A stretch of 64,000 nucleotides of DNA from Desulfobacteraceae bacterium (GTDB lineage: Bacteria; Desulfobacterota; Desulfobacteria; Desulfobacterales; Desulfobacteraceae): assembly GCA_016743945.1 (NCBI GenBank), contig JADGFI010000021.1, positions 26,835 through 90,834 on the forward strand, in the 5' to 3' direction. Under the pieces are notes generated by a model. The model worked only from the letters and a program-made list of their open reading frames with translations, searched no databases and was not told the origin of the DNA. Both the position numbers and the translations under genes were made by a program. Below are positions 18,907 to 27,361 of the stretch, piece after piece; the stretch's first letter is position 1, and every line of letters begins with the position of its first letter.

Positions 18907-19188
18907 TTATTCGGTACGGCCAGTGATTTCAACAATATGAAATCCAAAGTTGGTTTTCACGGGACCATGGGGAATACCAACAGCTTCGTTAAAGACAACC
19001 GTATCAAACTCGGGAACCATCTGTCCTGGACCGAATTCGCCCAGATCTCCCCCCCGACTCCCTGAAGGACATTTGGAATGTTGTTTTGCAAGGTCCGCAA
19101 AATCTTCACCATTGGTAATTTTTTCAATCAACTCCTTGCATAGGTCTTCATTGTCCACAAGTATATGTCTAGCACTTGCTTTTGTCAT
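18907..19188 (-). CDS. ppiC: Small parvulin-type peptidyl-prolyl isomerase
   Basis: A 93-aa single-domain rotamase with no signal peptide, the same size as E. coli PpiC and so probably cytoplasmic. Conserved parvulin elements are seen in order: ARHILVDNEDLCKEL, the FADLAKQHSKCPSGSRGGDLG loop, FGPGQMVPEFD and the closing FGFHIVEI strand. It isomerises bonds before proline in substrates not shown by the context. Preceded by the prc-rbgA operon on the same strand (60-base gap) and followed by a strong hairpin before the AsmA-like gene. Confidence 0.93.
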   Translation of the reverse strand: MTKASARHILVDNEDLCKELIEKITNGEDFADLAKQHSKCPSGSRGGDLGEFGPGQMVPEFDTVVFNEAVGIPHGPVKTNFGFHIVEITGRTE

Positions 19189-19248
19189 GATAATCTCCTC
19201 TTCATATAAGTTTTTTATAGGTTCTTTAATATAATGATCCGATCTTTT

Positions 19249-21309
19249 TTACCAGATGTACCCCAGTTTTCCCGCAGCCATGATAAAATTGGCCATCACA
19301 GATTGGGTTTGTTCCATCATAATTTCCTTGGACGCCTTGAGCTTAATACCCTCATCATCCAGGGATTTGAGCGGTTTTTCCCCAAGGGCTGCCCGGTATT
19401 GGTTTTCATTTTCAAGTTCCTGGCTTGTATATAAATCAATCTTTTCCCTACGCCGTGCCAGATTTAAAGACAGGGTTTTCTGGGTGTTTACCTGCCGGGT
19501 CAGCTCAATTCGTTTCTTCAAATATATCATACCCGGGTCCTTTTGGACTCTTTTTTGATATTTTTCCGCCAGGGTTTTATAGACGGGTGCCAGGGATCTA
19601 TAGGCGCTATACCGTGTTTTTGGAATGGTATCCCAGAGCAAGGCACCGTCCAGAGAACTTTCTCCTGTATCTTCTATTTTATAAATCTGGGGATATTTTA
19701 AATCGGGTACAACCCCCATATGCTGGGTACTTTCCCCGGAAACACGATAAAATTTGGCACTGGTCAGTTTTAATTTACCATCCCCAAGGGGTTTAAGCTC
19801 CTGGACAGTTCCTTTACCAAAACTTTTTGTCCCCACTATAATTCCCCGGTGGTAATCCTTGATGGCTCCTGCAAAAATCTCCGAGGCCGAAGCGCTCATC
19901 CGGTTAATCAAAACAACCAGAGGGCCTGTATATTCAATGGACGGATCTTCATCATAGAGGCGGCTAATCCGGTGTTTTGTCTTAATTTGAACCGTGGGAC
20001 CAGATTTTAGGAACAAACCGGTCAGATCATTGGATTCCTTGAGCGATCCGCCGCCATTGTCCCTTAAATCTACAATTACGCCGTCAATATTTTCTTGTTT
20101 AAGTTCAAACAAAATCTTTTGAACATCTTTTGTGGTGCTCTTATACGTTTTATCTCCCCTGTGATAGGCAGCAAAATCTATATAAAAATTGGGAATTTCA
20201 ATAATACCTATTTTAAAATCCCGATCGCCCTGGGTAAGGGTGACGATTTTCTTTTTAGCAGATTGTTCTTCCAGTTTTACCTTGTCGCGTTTAATACTGA
20301 TGGTGGTGGTGGAATCAACCTGTTTTGCCGGAATAATCTTTAACCTGACATAGGTATTTTTAGGCCCCCTGATGAGCTTTACCACATCATCGATGCGTTC
20401 ACCAATGGTATCTTTTAGTTCTCCATCTCGTCCCTGTCCCACCCCAATAATTTTATCCCCGGGCATGAGCAGATGAGATTTGTCAGCCGGCCCCTTTGGA
20501 ATCAGCCGAACCACTTTTGTATATTCATATTCAGTTTGGAGCACCGCACCAATGCCTTCCAGGGAAAGGCTCATGTGAATGTCAAAATCTTCAGACACCC
20601 GGGGGGCAAAATATTGGGTATGGGGATCAAAACTGGTTGTGACACTGTTCATAAATATTTGAAATACATCATTGGTATTGGTCTGGGCGAGTCTTTTTAA
20701 GCGGTTGGTATAGATTTTTTTCAGGGACTCGGATATTTTATCATTGGCCTGATTATCAAGCTTCAGGGTGATGATATGATTTTTCAATTCATCCTTCCAC
20801 AATGGATACAAATCTTTCAACTTTTTTTGAAAGGGTCGTGTTTCATTGTGAATCAGGATGACATCATCCGTGGCAAAATCCATGTCCGTCGCCCAGGATT
20901 TGCTCAGATCCAGGATATATTCAAGTCGCAGAACCGATCTTGACAGGTAAAGATTAAAAATCTCATAGGCCGGGTGCAGATTTCCCTGTTTAAGATCTCT
21001 GTCAAATCGATATTTATAGCGTCCAATCTCGTCCATATCTTCCTGGGTGAACAATTGCCTGGTCGGATCCAGGCTTTTGAGATACCGGTCATAAATATGG
21101 GCGGATATGACCTTGTCCAATTTTTTCCCAAGGTAGTGATAGTGCTCAAGGGTAGAAACTATTTTAATACATTGTTCCGAATGGCTTCTTAAAGGCGTTA
21201 GATTTTGCGCAAAACTTATCCCCATGCTGCAAAAGGTAACAATTAAAAAAAAAATGATAGGCCGGTAAATAACCGAAATAATTTGGCGGGTTTGTTTAGA
21301 TGATTTCAT
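19249..21309 (-). CDS. prc: Tail-specific C-terminal processing protease (S41)
   Basis: A periplasmic serine protease that trims or degrades proteins from their C-terminus and affects envelope proteins and murein hydrolases. With the ATG at 21309 it is 686 aa, close to E. coli Prc: signal/anchor at about residues 12-34, a helical N-terminal domain, a PDZ domain (about 255-330) and the S41 catalytic domain with Ser474 in NRMSASASEIFAG and Lys499 in SFGKGTVQ, 25 residues apart as expected. The frame reaches back to a TTG at 21354, but the ATG places the signal correctly. It overlaps the end of rbgA by 14 bases, a coupled arrangement; the two functions are not obviously linked. Confidence 0.93.
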   Translation of the reverse strand: MKSSKQTRQIISVIYRPIIFFLIVTFCSMGISFAQNLTPLRSHSEQCIKIVSTLEHYHYLGKKLDKVISAHIYDRYLKSLDPTRQLFTQEDMDEIGRYKYRFDRDLKQGNLHPAYEIFNLYLSRSVLRLEYILDLSKSWATDMDFATDDVILIHNETRPFQKKLKDLYPLWKDELKNHIITLKLDNQANDKISESLKKIYTNRLKRLAQTNTNDVFQIFMNSVTTSFDPHTQYFAPRVSEDFDIHMSLSLEGIGAVLQTEYEYTKVVRLIPKGPADKSHLLMPGDKIIGVGQGRDGELKDTIGERIDDVVKLIRGPKNTYVRLKIIPAKQVDSTTTISIKRDKVKLEEQSAKKKIVTLTQGDRDFKIGIIEIPNFYIDFAAYHRGDKTYKSTTKDVQKILFELKQENIDGVIVDLRDNGGGSLKESNDLTGLFLKSGPTVQIKTKHRISRLYDEDPSIEYTGPLVVLINRMSASASEIFAGAIKDYHRGIIVGTKSFGKGTVQELKPLGDGKLKLTSAKFYRVSGESTQHMGVVPDLKYPQIYKIEDTGESSLDGALLWDTIPKTRYSAYRSLAPVYKTLAEKYQKRVQKDPGMIYLKKRIELTRQVNTQKTLSLNLARRREKIDLYTSQELENENQYRAALGEKPLKSLDDEGIKLKASKEIMMEQTQSVMANFIMAAGKLGYIW

Positions 21310-22147
21310 TGGCTGACTCAATGTCCTTTGGTGTTTCAAAACTGATGTTACCAATTTTTCCGGAACGCAGATCCCGGATCAATATTTCAGCGGCTTTTTG
21401 ATAATTAATCCCCCCCCCTTTTTTTAAACACCCCCTGGCCAAGCCAATCTTTTCAATGAGATCTGATTCATCTTTTGGGAGTTCGTTGAGAAAGGCATAC
21501 CTTGCCAGGAGCAGATTCGGATATTTTTTAAGCACGAGACCTGCTGCAAACAACCCGATCTCGTGGTAATCCAGCGCTGTATCTGAAATAGCGCCAGAAG
21601 CGGCAAGGACAAACGCCCTCTCCTTTGGTTCAATGACCGGCCAAAGAATACCCGGGGTGTCATAGATATCGATATTATTTTTAAGGCTGGTACGCTGTTT
21701 GTGTCGGGTGATGGCGGGTACATTTCCGGTTTTTGCAATTTTTTTTCCGGCAAGGGTATTTAAGATGGTTGATTTACCGGTATTTGGAATGCCCACCACC
21801 ATGACTTTGACTTTTCTGGCACGATTCCTTGTTATGCGGGAAATACAATAATTCAATGCCTTTTCAGCCTGATTTTTTTCACTCCCACACACCGCAAAGG
21901 CCGGTAATTTTCGCTGGTGTTCGAAATAGGACAGCCACATATCGGTTACGCGAGGATCTGCAAGGTCACTCTTGTTTAATATTTTAATTCTTGCCGTATC
22001 CTTGCACAAATTGGCCACCAGGGGATTTTCACTGGCATTGGGAAGTCTTGCATCCAGAATTTCCAATACCGCATCCACCTTTGAAATGGAATCTTTCAGT
22101 AATTTTTTTGTTTCCAGCATATGGCCGGGATACCATTGAATACTCAT
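21296..22147 (-). CDS. rbgA: Ribosome biogenesis GTPase A
   Basis: A 283-aa circularly permuted GTPase of the YlqF/RbgA family needed for late 50S subunit assembly. The motif order shows the permutation: G4 NKSD (58-61) comes before G1 GIPNTGKST (119-127), then G3 DTPG (163-166). The C-terminal helical domain, about residues 190-270, contacts rRNA. The start shares one base with the stop of the upstream small membrane protein (TAATG), and its end overlaps prc. Confidence 0.95.
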   Translation of the reverse strand: MSIQWYPGHMLETKKLLKDSISKVDAVLEILDARLPNASENPLVANLCKDTARIKILNKSDLADPRVTDMWLSYFEHQRKLPAFAVCGSEKNQAEKALNYCISRITRNRARKVKVMVVGIPNTGKSTILNTLAGKKIAKTGNVPAITRHKQRTSLKNNIDIYDTPGILWPVIEPKERAFVLAASGAISDTALDYHEIGLFAAGLVLKKYPNLLLARYAFLNELPKDESDLIEKIGLARGCLKKGGGINYQKAAEILIRDLRSGKIGNISFETPKDIESANEII

Positions 22148-22392
22148 TATTCTATTCTTTTTGTCTCTTTTATTTGGTTGATTTCCTGCACAAGCCGCTG
22201 GATTTTATCTTCGTTGGTTTCCTTTTCAAAAAAATACAGGCAAGAAAAAATCAAGGCAATGATACTGCTGCCGATGAACCCGGCAATTCCAACACAAATC
22301 AAAGTGTCAAACACGGGCATCTGGTTGATATACCCAAAGGTCCACCCGGCAGCAATACTGAGAATAAAAATAATACCAAAAATTATAACCAT
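22147..22392 (-). CDS. Small two-helix membrane protein
   Basis: An 81-aa protein with two membrane segments (about 3-22 and 30-53) and a charged C-terminal helix of some 25 residues likely to be cytoplasmic. No family recognised. Its stop overlaps the rbgA ATG by one base, so it is translationally coupled to rbgA; there are 31 bases to the upstream suhB-like gene. The region has coding character and a tidy operon position, which supports it being real. Confidence 0.65.
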   Translation of the reverse strand: MVIIFGIIFILSIAAGWTFGYINQMPVFDTLICVGIAGFIGSSIIALIFSCLYFFEKETNEDKIQRLVQEINQIKETKRIE

Positions 22393-22423
22393 ATATTTTT
22401 TACCGTTTGTTTAGTGGGGAGTC

Positions 22424-23338
22424 TCAAGTGTTGTCTTTTCTCAACAGTTCAATCAACACGGGATGCAAATACGAATTGGCAGCCACAATCCCTTGTTCAG
22501 GATAATGGGCCGCATTGGAAAAATCGGAAATATTTCCTCCGGCTTCTCTTACGATCAAGACACCTGCTGCAATGTCATAAATGTTTAAATTCATCTCCCA
22601 GAAGCCGTCTAATTTTCCACATGCCACATAACAAAGATCAATGGCAGCAGACCCATAGCGTCGGATATCTCGAAGCTGTGGGACTATTTTATTAAAATGG
22701 GTTAAATTATTTTCTTTAAGTCCTGCCCGAAGACAGGCAAACCCAGTTGCCATAACCGCATCAATGAGCTTTTTGCTCCTGGAGACCTGAATGGGCACAT
22801 CGTTTAAAAAAGCGCCTTTTCCCTTTTCTCCATGGAACAATTGACCCAAAACCGGCGCATAAACAGCCCCTAAAATAAGTTCTCCCTGCTTTTCAAGGGC
22901 AATGCTCACCGCATAAAAGGGTTGGCCATGAACGAAGGAAGTGGTACCGTCTATGGGGTCAATAATCCATAGGAACCGCCCTGATTCACCCGACCTGCCG
23001 GTTTCTTCACCCAGGATATCATGTTTCGGATACCGTGCCTTTATCTTTTGGATGAGAAATGATTCAACCTTTTTATCGGTGATGGTGACAAGATCCTTGG
23101 GATTCTTAAATTCAAGATCATCCGCTTTTAAATTAGTTTGTTCTTTTATACAGATGTCACCTGCCAGGGTGATCAGGTTTTTTAAAAAGGCTATCAAATC
23201 AGCACCACTATTGTTATTGGTTTCATCTAAGTTATTGGTTTCATCTAAAAGATTATGGCATATCAGGAGCAATTTGGAAAGCCAAAGCTTTTTAAGGATC
23301 TCGTCATTCGTCTTTTCCAAACTGAACCACAAACACAT
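22424..23338 (-). CDS. Inositol monophosphatase family protein (SuhB-like)
   Basis: A Mg-dependent phosphatase of the IMPase/SuhB family. Metal and substrate motifs are all present: GEETG, WIIDPIDGTTSF and WEMNLNIYDIAAGVLIVREAGG near the C-terminus. SuhB proteins hydrolyse inositol-1-phosphate and in enterobacteria also join the rRNA antitermination complex; which role applies is not shown. The start is uncertain. The only in-frame ATG is at 23338, inside the last 35 bases of htrA, giving 304 aa; family members usually begin near the LIAFLKNLITLAG helix, about 40 residues later. The extra N-terminal stretch contains an exact 18-bp tandem duplication (DETNNL repeated). Confidence 0.85.
   Translation of the reverse strand: MCLWFSLEKTNDEILKKLWLSKLLLICHNLLDETNNLDETNNNSGADLIAFLKNLITLAGDICIKEQTNLKADDLEFKNPKDLVTITDKKVESFLIQKIKARYPKHDILGEETGRSGESGRFLWIIDPIDGTTSFVHGQPFYAVSIALEKQGELILGAVYAPVLGQLFHGEKGKGAFLNDVPIQVSRSKKLIDAVMATGFACLRAGLKENNLTHFNKIVPQLRDIRRYGSAAIDLCYVACGKLDGFWEMNLNIYDIAAGVLIVREAGGNISDFSNAAHYPEQGIVAANSYLHPVLIELLRKDNT
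23213..23248. repeat. 18-bp tandem duplication in the suhB-like 5' coding region
   Basis: The unit GTTATTGGTTTCATCTAA occurs twice head to tail (23213-23230 and 23231-23248). It keeps frame and repeats LDETNN in the poorly conserved N-terminal extension. Confidence 0.9.
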
Positions 23339-24722
23339 GGCTGTTGCCCCTGCGGAACAAGAGCTGGGCAATCTTATTTTTCTTGAATTTTCTGAGATAT
23401 GCCTGGTATTGACCGGTCGTCTCTATTTTTTGATGATTGACCTCAATGAGCAGATCTCCGATACGGACACCGGATTTGGCGCCTGAGCTGTCAGGCTTTA
23501 TCTGGGTTACGATGAGCCCCTTAATTCCTTCAGGGTATCCAAGTTTTTGGGCAATGGCAGTGTCCACCTGCTTGAGTTTAAACCCAAAGGTATCATATCC
23601 ATCGGTGGTGGCCGCTATTTCAGGATTTTCATCCGGTCGTTTCCCCAATTTCACCGCAACAATCTTTTCTTTTCCATTTCGAATTAATCGAACCTTTATG
23701 GTTTCATCCACCTTCAGGTTGGCAATGGTGACCGTCAAATCCCTTGAAGTGTCGATCTTTCTGCCATTAATCATGGTAATGACATCACCCGGTGTTATGC
23801 CGGCTTTTTCAGCAGGATTTTCTTCATAGACCTTGGCAACGTAGACACCGGTTGTTTGCTTGATGCCATAGTATTTTGCCAGTTCAGAGGTCACATTCTG
23901 GATGGCAACGCCCATCCACCCCCGGGAAACCTGTTTGGACTCGGTCAGTTGATCAATGATACCCGTGGCAAGATCCGACGGGATGGCAAACCCAATCCCC
24001 TGTCCTGAACGGACAATGGCGGTGTTGATGCCGATGACCTCTCCGTCAAGGTTCAACAAAGGCCCGCCGCTGTTCCCCGGATTAATGGAGGCATCCGTCT
24101 GGATGAAATCATCATAGGGGCCGGATCCTATGATTCGTCCCTTTGCACTGATAATCCCTGCGGTCACGGTTTGTTCAAGGCCAAAGGGGCTGCCGATGGC
24201 AACCACCCAGGTTCCCACCTTGGCATTGGAGGAACTGCCGAATTTTAAGGGAGCCAGATTTTTGGCCTCAATTTTTATCAGGGCCAGATCGGTCATGGGG
24301 TCGGTCCCGATGATATCAGCATCATATTCCTTATCATCATGGAGGATCACCTTGATCTGGTCTGCATCCTTGATCACATGGTTGTTGGTGACAATATATC
24401 CGTCGTCACTGATGATAAACCCCGACCCGAGACTTCTTTCCTTCCGGGACTGGGGCTGCTGGTTTTGAAAAGGAGCAAAAAACTTTTCCAAACCCTCCTG
24501 TTGTCCCCCAAAGGGGGATCCAAAAAAATGCTGGAACACCCGGCCCCCGCCCTGGATGGTTTTCACGGTTTGGATATTGACCACCCCTGTCTTTGCATGT
24601 TCAGCCAGTTGGGAAAAACTGGCCGGCACCATCGGTATGGAATCGTTTTTCGCTGCCGTTGCCGGCAAGGCCAACAGGCCTGTAATGAGAGTTGCCAGTA
24701 TGATGTGTCGTATATATCCCAT
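23304..24722 (-). CDS. Periplasmic serine protease/chaperone HtrA (DegP/DegQ type)
   Basis: A 472-aa S1C protease with a signal peptide (residues 1-23, ending PATAA), a trypsin-like domain with catalytic triad His115 (TNNHV), Asp145 (TDLAL) and Ser218 (NPGNSGGP), and two PDZ domains (about 265-355 and 375-470). It degrades or holds misfolded envelope proteins. Directly upstream on the same strand, 71 bases away, is an OmpR-type sensor/regulator pair, the arrangement of a stress-response module such as Cpx-degP, so the pair probably controls it. Its 3' end overlaps the suhB-like gene. Confidence 0.94.
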   Translation of the reverse strand: MGYIRHIILATLITGLLALPATAAKNDSIPMVPASFSQLAEHAKTGVVNIQTVKTIQGGGRVFQHFFGSPFGGQQEGLEKFFAPFQNQQPQSRKERSLGSGFIISDDGYIVTNNHVIKDADQIKVILHDDKEYDADIIGTDPMTDLALIKIEAKNLAPLKFGSSSNAKVGTWVVAIGSPFGLEQTVTAGIISAKGRIIGSGPYDDFIQTDASINPGNSGGPLLNLDGEVIGINTAIVRSGQGIGFAIPSDLATGIIDQLTESKQVSRGWMGVAIQNVTSELAKYYGIKQTTGVYVAKVYEENPAEKAGITPGDVITMINGRKIDTSRDLTVTIANLKVDETIKVRLIRNGKEKIVAVKLGKRPDENPEIAATTDGYDTFGFKLKQVDTAIAQKLGYPEGIKGLIVTQIKPDSSGAKSGVRIGDLLIEVNHQKIETTGQYQAYLRKFKKNKIAQLLFRRGNSHVFVVQFGKDE

Positions 24723-24793
24723 GGTAGATCTCCTTTATCTTAGAGTTGATATAATTTTTTACACCTAACCATAATAATACAGAAACATGATTT

Positions 24794-26221
24794 TTAAATG
24801 ATCTGAATATTACGATATGGTAATCTCATGGTAAAGACAGTTCCCTTTCCCAATTGGCTTGCCACCACGAGATCTCCCTTGTGCTGCCTGGCAACGGTAC
24901 GGGCAAAGCTTAAGCCAAGTCCTGTTCCCGGACTTGTTCTGGAAGACTCTGCCCGGTAAAACCGTTCAAATATTTTTTCAAAATATTTTGGATCTATACC
25001 CGGTCCTGTATCGGTTACCAAAATTTGTGCACCCCCGTTGCCAGAGTCCTTTTGAAGATTCACATGGACCCGTCCCTTGTTTTGGGTATATTTCAATGCA
25101 TTGTCCAAAAGATTGGACAAGGCCCTTTGCAGCATTTTCGCATCGGCCTCAATTTCAATATGATCTGCCGCCTCACAGGTAAATTGAATCTGTTTATCTT
25201 CTGCCACCGGCACAAACAGATCCCAGGCCTCCTGAACCATGGCAGACAGATTCACGGGTGTATAGAGGAACTGTCCCTCCCCTGCTTCTGCCCTGGAAAT
25301 CACCAACATGGTGTTGATCATGTCCAGAAGACGGTCGGATTCTTCAATGGTATTGGCTGCCATCCCTCTGTAAGTGTCGATCTCATCCATATTGACCAGG
25401 GCTATTTCTGCAAACCCCCTTATCCTTGTGAGGGGACTTTTGAGATCATGGGCAATATTATCACTCATTTCCCGGATACTTTTTATCAACGCTTCTATCC
25501 TGTCCAGCATCCGGTTAAAGGTTACGGCCAGAAGATCCAGCTCATCTTGATTCCCCGTCTGCGGGACCCGTTCCTCAAGGTTGGCACCGGTAATACTATT
25601 GGCAGTCCTGGTAATGGCCTTTACGCCGGATAAGGCCTTTTTGGACAAAAAGAGTCCGGAAACTGCGGAAAAGATGATGATAAATCCCATGGACACGATA
25701 AAAACCGTTTTAAAGGCTGAAATAAATTTTGACTGGAAGTCCATGGCAACCCCGGTTTGTAAAATCACATTGTCCGCCACAAAACTGTATAATACCCTGG
25801 CTTTCTGATCATTGGGCGTTATTAACCAGGTGGTGAACACATGGCCTTTTGTCCGGGCCAGGGTATTGATGGCCCCCTGATCAATGGTGATATCTTTCCA
25901 ATAGGACATGTGCGAAGAGGCAAAAACTTCACCGCTTGGGTAGAGAAGCCGGAAAAAAATCCGCTTTTCTCCGGCAGCCTGGGCCTCAATTACCGCAAGT
26001 TTACTGGCGCCCATAATCCCGTTTTGCGCAATAACAGTTGCAAAATACCTTGCTTTTTCAAGCAAATCCCGGTCTGTCTGTTCCTGGAGGGTCTGGGTGG
26101 CCAGAAAATAAAACAATGCAAAGGCCACACACGAAGAGATGGAAAAAATTCCCGCATACCAGAGGGTCAACCGAAAGGCAATGGTCTTGAACAGGTCAGG
26201 CATCATTTTCTTTAAGGACAT
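24794..26221 (-). CDS. Membrane sensor histidine kinase
   Basis: A 475-aa class I kinase: first membrane helix about 16-42, a periplasmic sensor region of about 125 residues, second helix about 170-193, HAMP domain (about 190-245), HisKA with His258 in SDNIAHDLKSPLTRIRG and a HATPase domain with DTGPGID and GTGLGLSFARTVARQ. The subfamily resembles CusS/heavy-metal or QseC-type kinases, but the ligand cannot be told from the sequence. It overlaps the upstream response regulator by 26 bases. htrA follows, suggesting an envelope-stress signal. Confidence 0.92.
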   Translation of the reverse strand: MSLKKMMPDLFKTIAFRLTLWYAGIFSISSCVAFALFYFLATQTLQEQTDRDLLEKARYFATVIAQNGIMGASKLAVIEAQAAGEKRIFFRLLYPSGEVFASSHMSYWKDITIDQGAINTLARTKGHVFTTWLITPNDQKARVLYSFVADNVILQTGVAMDFQSKFISAFKTVFIVSMGFIIIFSAVSGLFLSKKALSGVKAITRTANSITGANLEERVPQTGNQDELDLLAVTFNRMLDRIEALIKSIREMSDNIAHDLKSPLTRIRGFAEIALVNMDEIDTYRGMAANTIEESDRLLDMINTMLVISRAEAGEGQFLYTPVNLSAMVQEAWDLFVPVAEDKQIQFTCEAADHIEIEADAKMLQRALSNLLDNALKYTQNKGRVHVNLQKDSGNGGAQILVTDTGPGIDPKYFEKIFERFYRAESSRTSPGTGLGLSFARTVARQHKGDLVVASQLGKGTVFTMRLPYRNIQII

Positions 26222-26876
26222 AACCAGCTCCTCGTACCGTGTGAATCAACTTGCTCCCATGGTCCTTGTCAATTTTATCCCTGAGTCTGCAAATCCTGGC
26301 TTCCACCACATTGGTCATGGGATCAAAATTGTAATTCCAGACATGTTCCATGATCATGGTTTTTGAAACCACCCGTTCCTTGTTCCGCAGTAAATATTCC
26401 AGCAGGGAAAACTCAAGGGGTTGAAGGTCTATTATTTTTTCCCCCCTTTTTACCTGTCGCTTGACAAGGTCCACGGATAAATCCCCATGGGACAGGGAAA
26501 TGGGATCGGTCAAATTACCGGCTCTTCGGATCAATGCCTGGATTCTTGCCAGAAGTTCTGAAAAGGAAAAGGGTTTGGTCAGATAATCATCTGCCCCGGC
26601 CTCAAGTCCTTTAATTCTATCATCCACCCGACCCCGGGCACTCAATACAATGATGGGGGTATTGTTTTTGTGGGCCCGTAATTTACGAATCAGAGCAAAT
26701 CCATCCAGTTCCGGCAACATGATATCAACGATAAGGGTATCGTAGGGGGCACCATCGGCCATGTCAAAGCCTTTAGTTCCGGTGGTGGCTATATCCACGG
26801 CAAACCCGGAAGAGGTTAAGCCTGTTTCGACAAATCTTGCAATTTTCTCATCATCTTCAACCAGCAAAAGTCTCAT
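26196..26876 (-). CDS. OmpR/PhoB-family response regulator
   Basis: A 226-aa transcription factor with a receiver domain (acidic pocket Glu7-Asp8-Asp9, phosphoacceptor Asp51, switch Lys in DDYLTKPF) and a winged-helix DNA-binding domain (about 130-222) ending in the family's VRGAGYVL. It is the partner of the overlapping histidine kinase downstream. The likely targets are its own operon and htrA, judged by position only. The 233-base region before it contains GGGTAA and TTACCC half-sites about 8 bases apart (near 26917-26936) that could be an autoregulatory site. Confidence 0.93.
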   Translation of the reverse strand: MRLLLVEDDEKIARFVETGLTSSGFAVDIATTGTKGFDMADGAPYDTLIVDIMLPELDGFALIRKLRAHKNNTPIIVLSARGRVDDRIKGLEAGADDYLTKPFSFSELLARIQALIRRAGNLTDPISLSHGDLSVDLVKRQVKRGEKIIDLQPLEFSLLEYLLRNKERVVSKTMIMEHVWNYNFDPMTNVVEARICRLRDKIDKDHGSKLIHTVRGAGYVLKENDA

Positions 26877-27109
26877 AATCGTTTTTTATTCTCCAATAAT
26901 CTTTCCAGCACTCTTCGGGGTAAGGTAACTTTTACCCGGTTAAAAACATTATTCCATGATTCGTCATTTCCGTGGGCGACTCTATTAGTATAGGAATTAA
27001 CGCCCATTAATCAATATAGATTTGATTTGATTTGATTTTTTTTACTGAACCCTATAGACTTACCGGGATTTTAACCCCCCAATATTTATGGCAGGGAACC
27101 TATACGCAA

Positions 27110-27337
27110 ATGAAATATACCTGGTGGATCTTTCAGGTCCTGATGATGCTGGCCTCATTTTTTTTTCTGGTCTTTGGCGTTGACCTGATGAGGGCGGCCT
27201 ACGCCCTTGAAAACCCGTACCATTTTATCATGACGTTTTTTTCTGCCAGTTTCATCATACTCATCAGCCTTGCCCTTGCCATTAGTTTTTTAATTAAAAT
27301 GATACGGGTGTTCAAACAAATCCGAAACACTCCCTAA
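27110..27337 (+). CDS. Small two-helix membrane protein
   Basis: A 75-aa protein with two hydrophobic helices (about 7-27 and 38-63) and a basic C-terminal end. The frame is open back to a TTG at 27032 (101 aa), but no ribosome site supports that start; the ATG at 27110 has only a weak GGGA about 12 bases upstream. It is 24 bases before the ABC-F gene and likely co-transcribed with it. No family recognised. Confidence 0.55.
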   Translation: MKYTWWIFQVLMMLASFFFLVFGVDLMRAAYALENPYHFIMTFFSASFIILISLALAISFLIKMIRVFKQIRNTP

Positions 27338-27361
27338 CCCTATAAAAAAGATAATTATTTT

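Noticed and set aside
25025..25633. 202-aa plus-strand frame
   Set aside because: Antisense to the histidine kinase with intact motifs; no ribosome site or domain.
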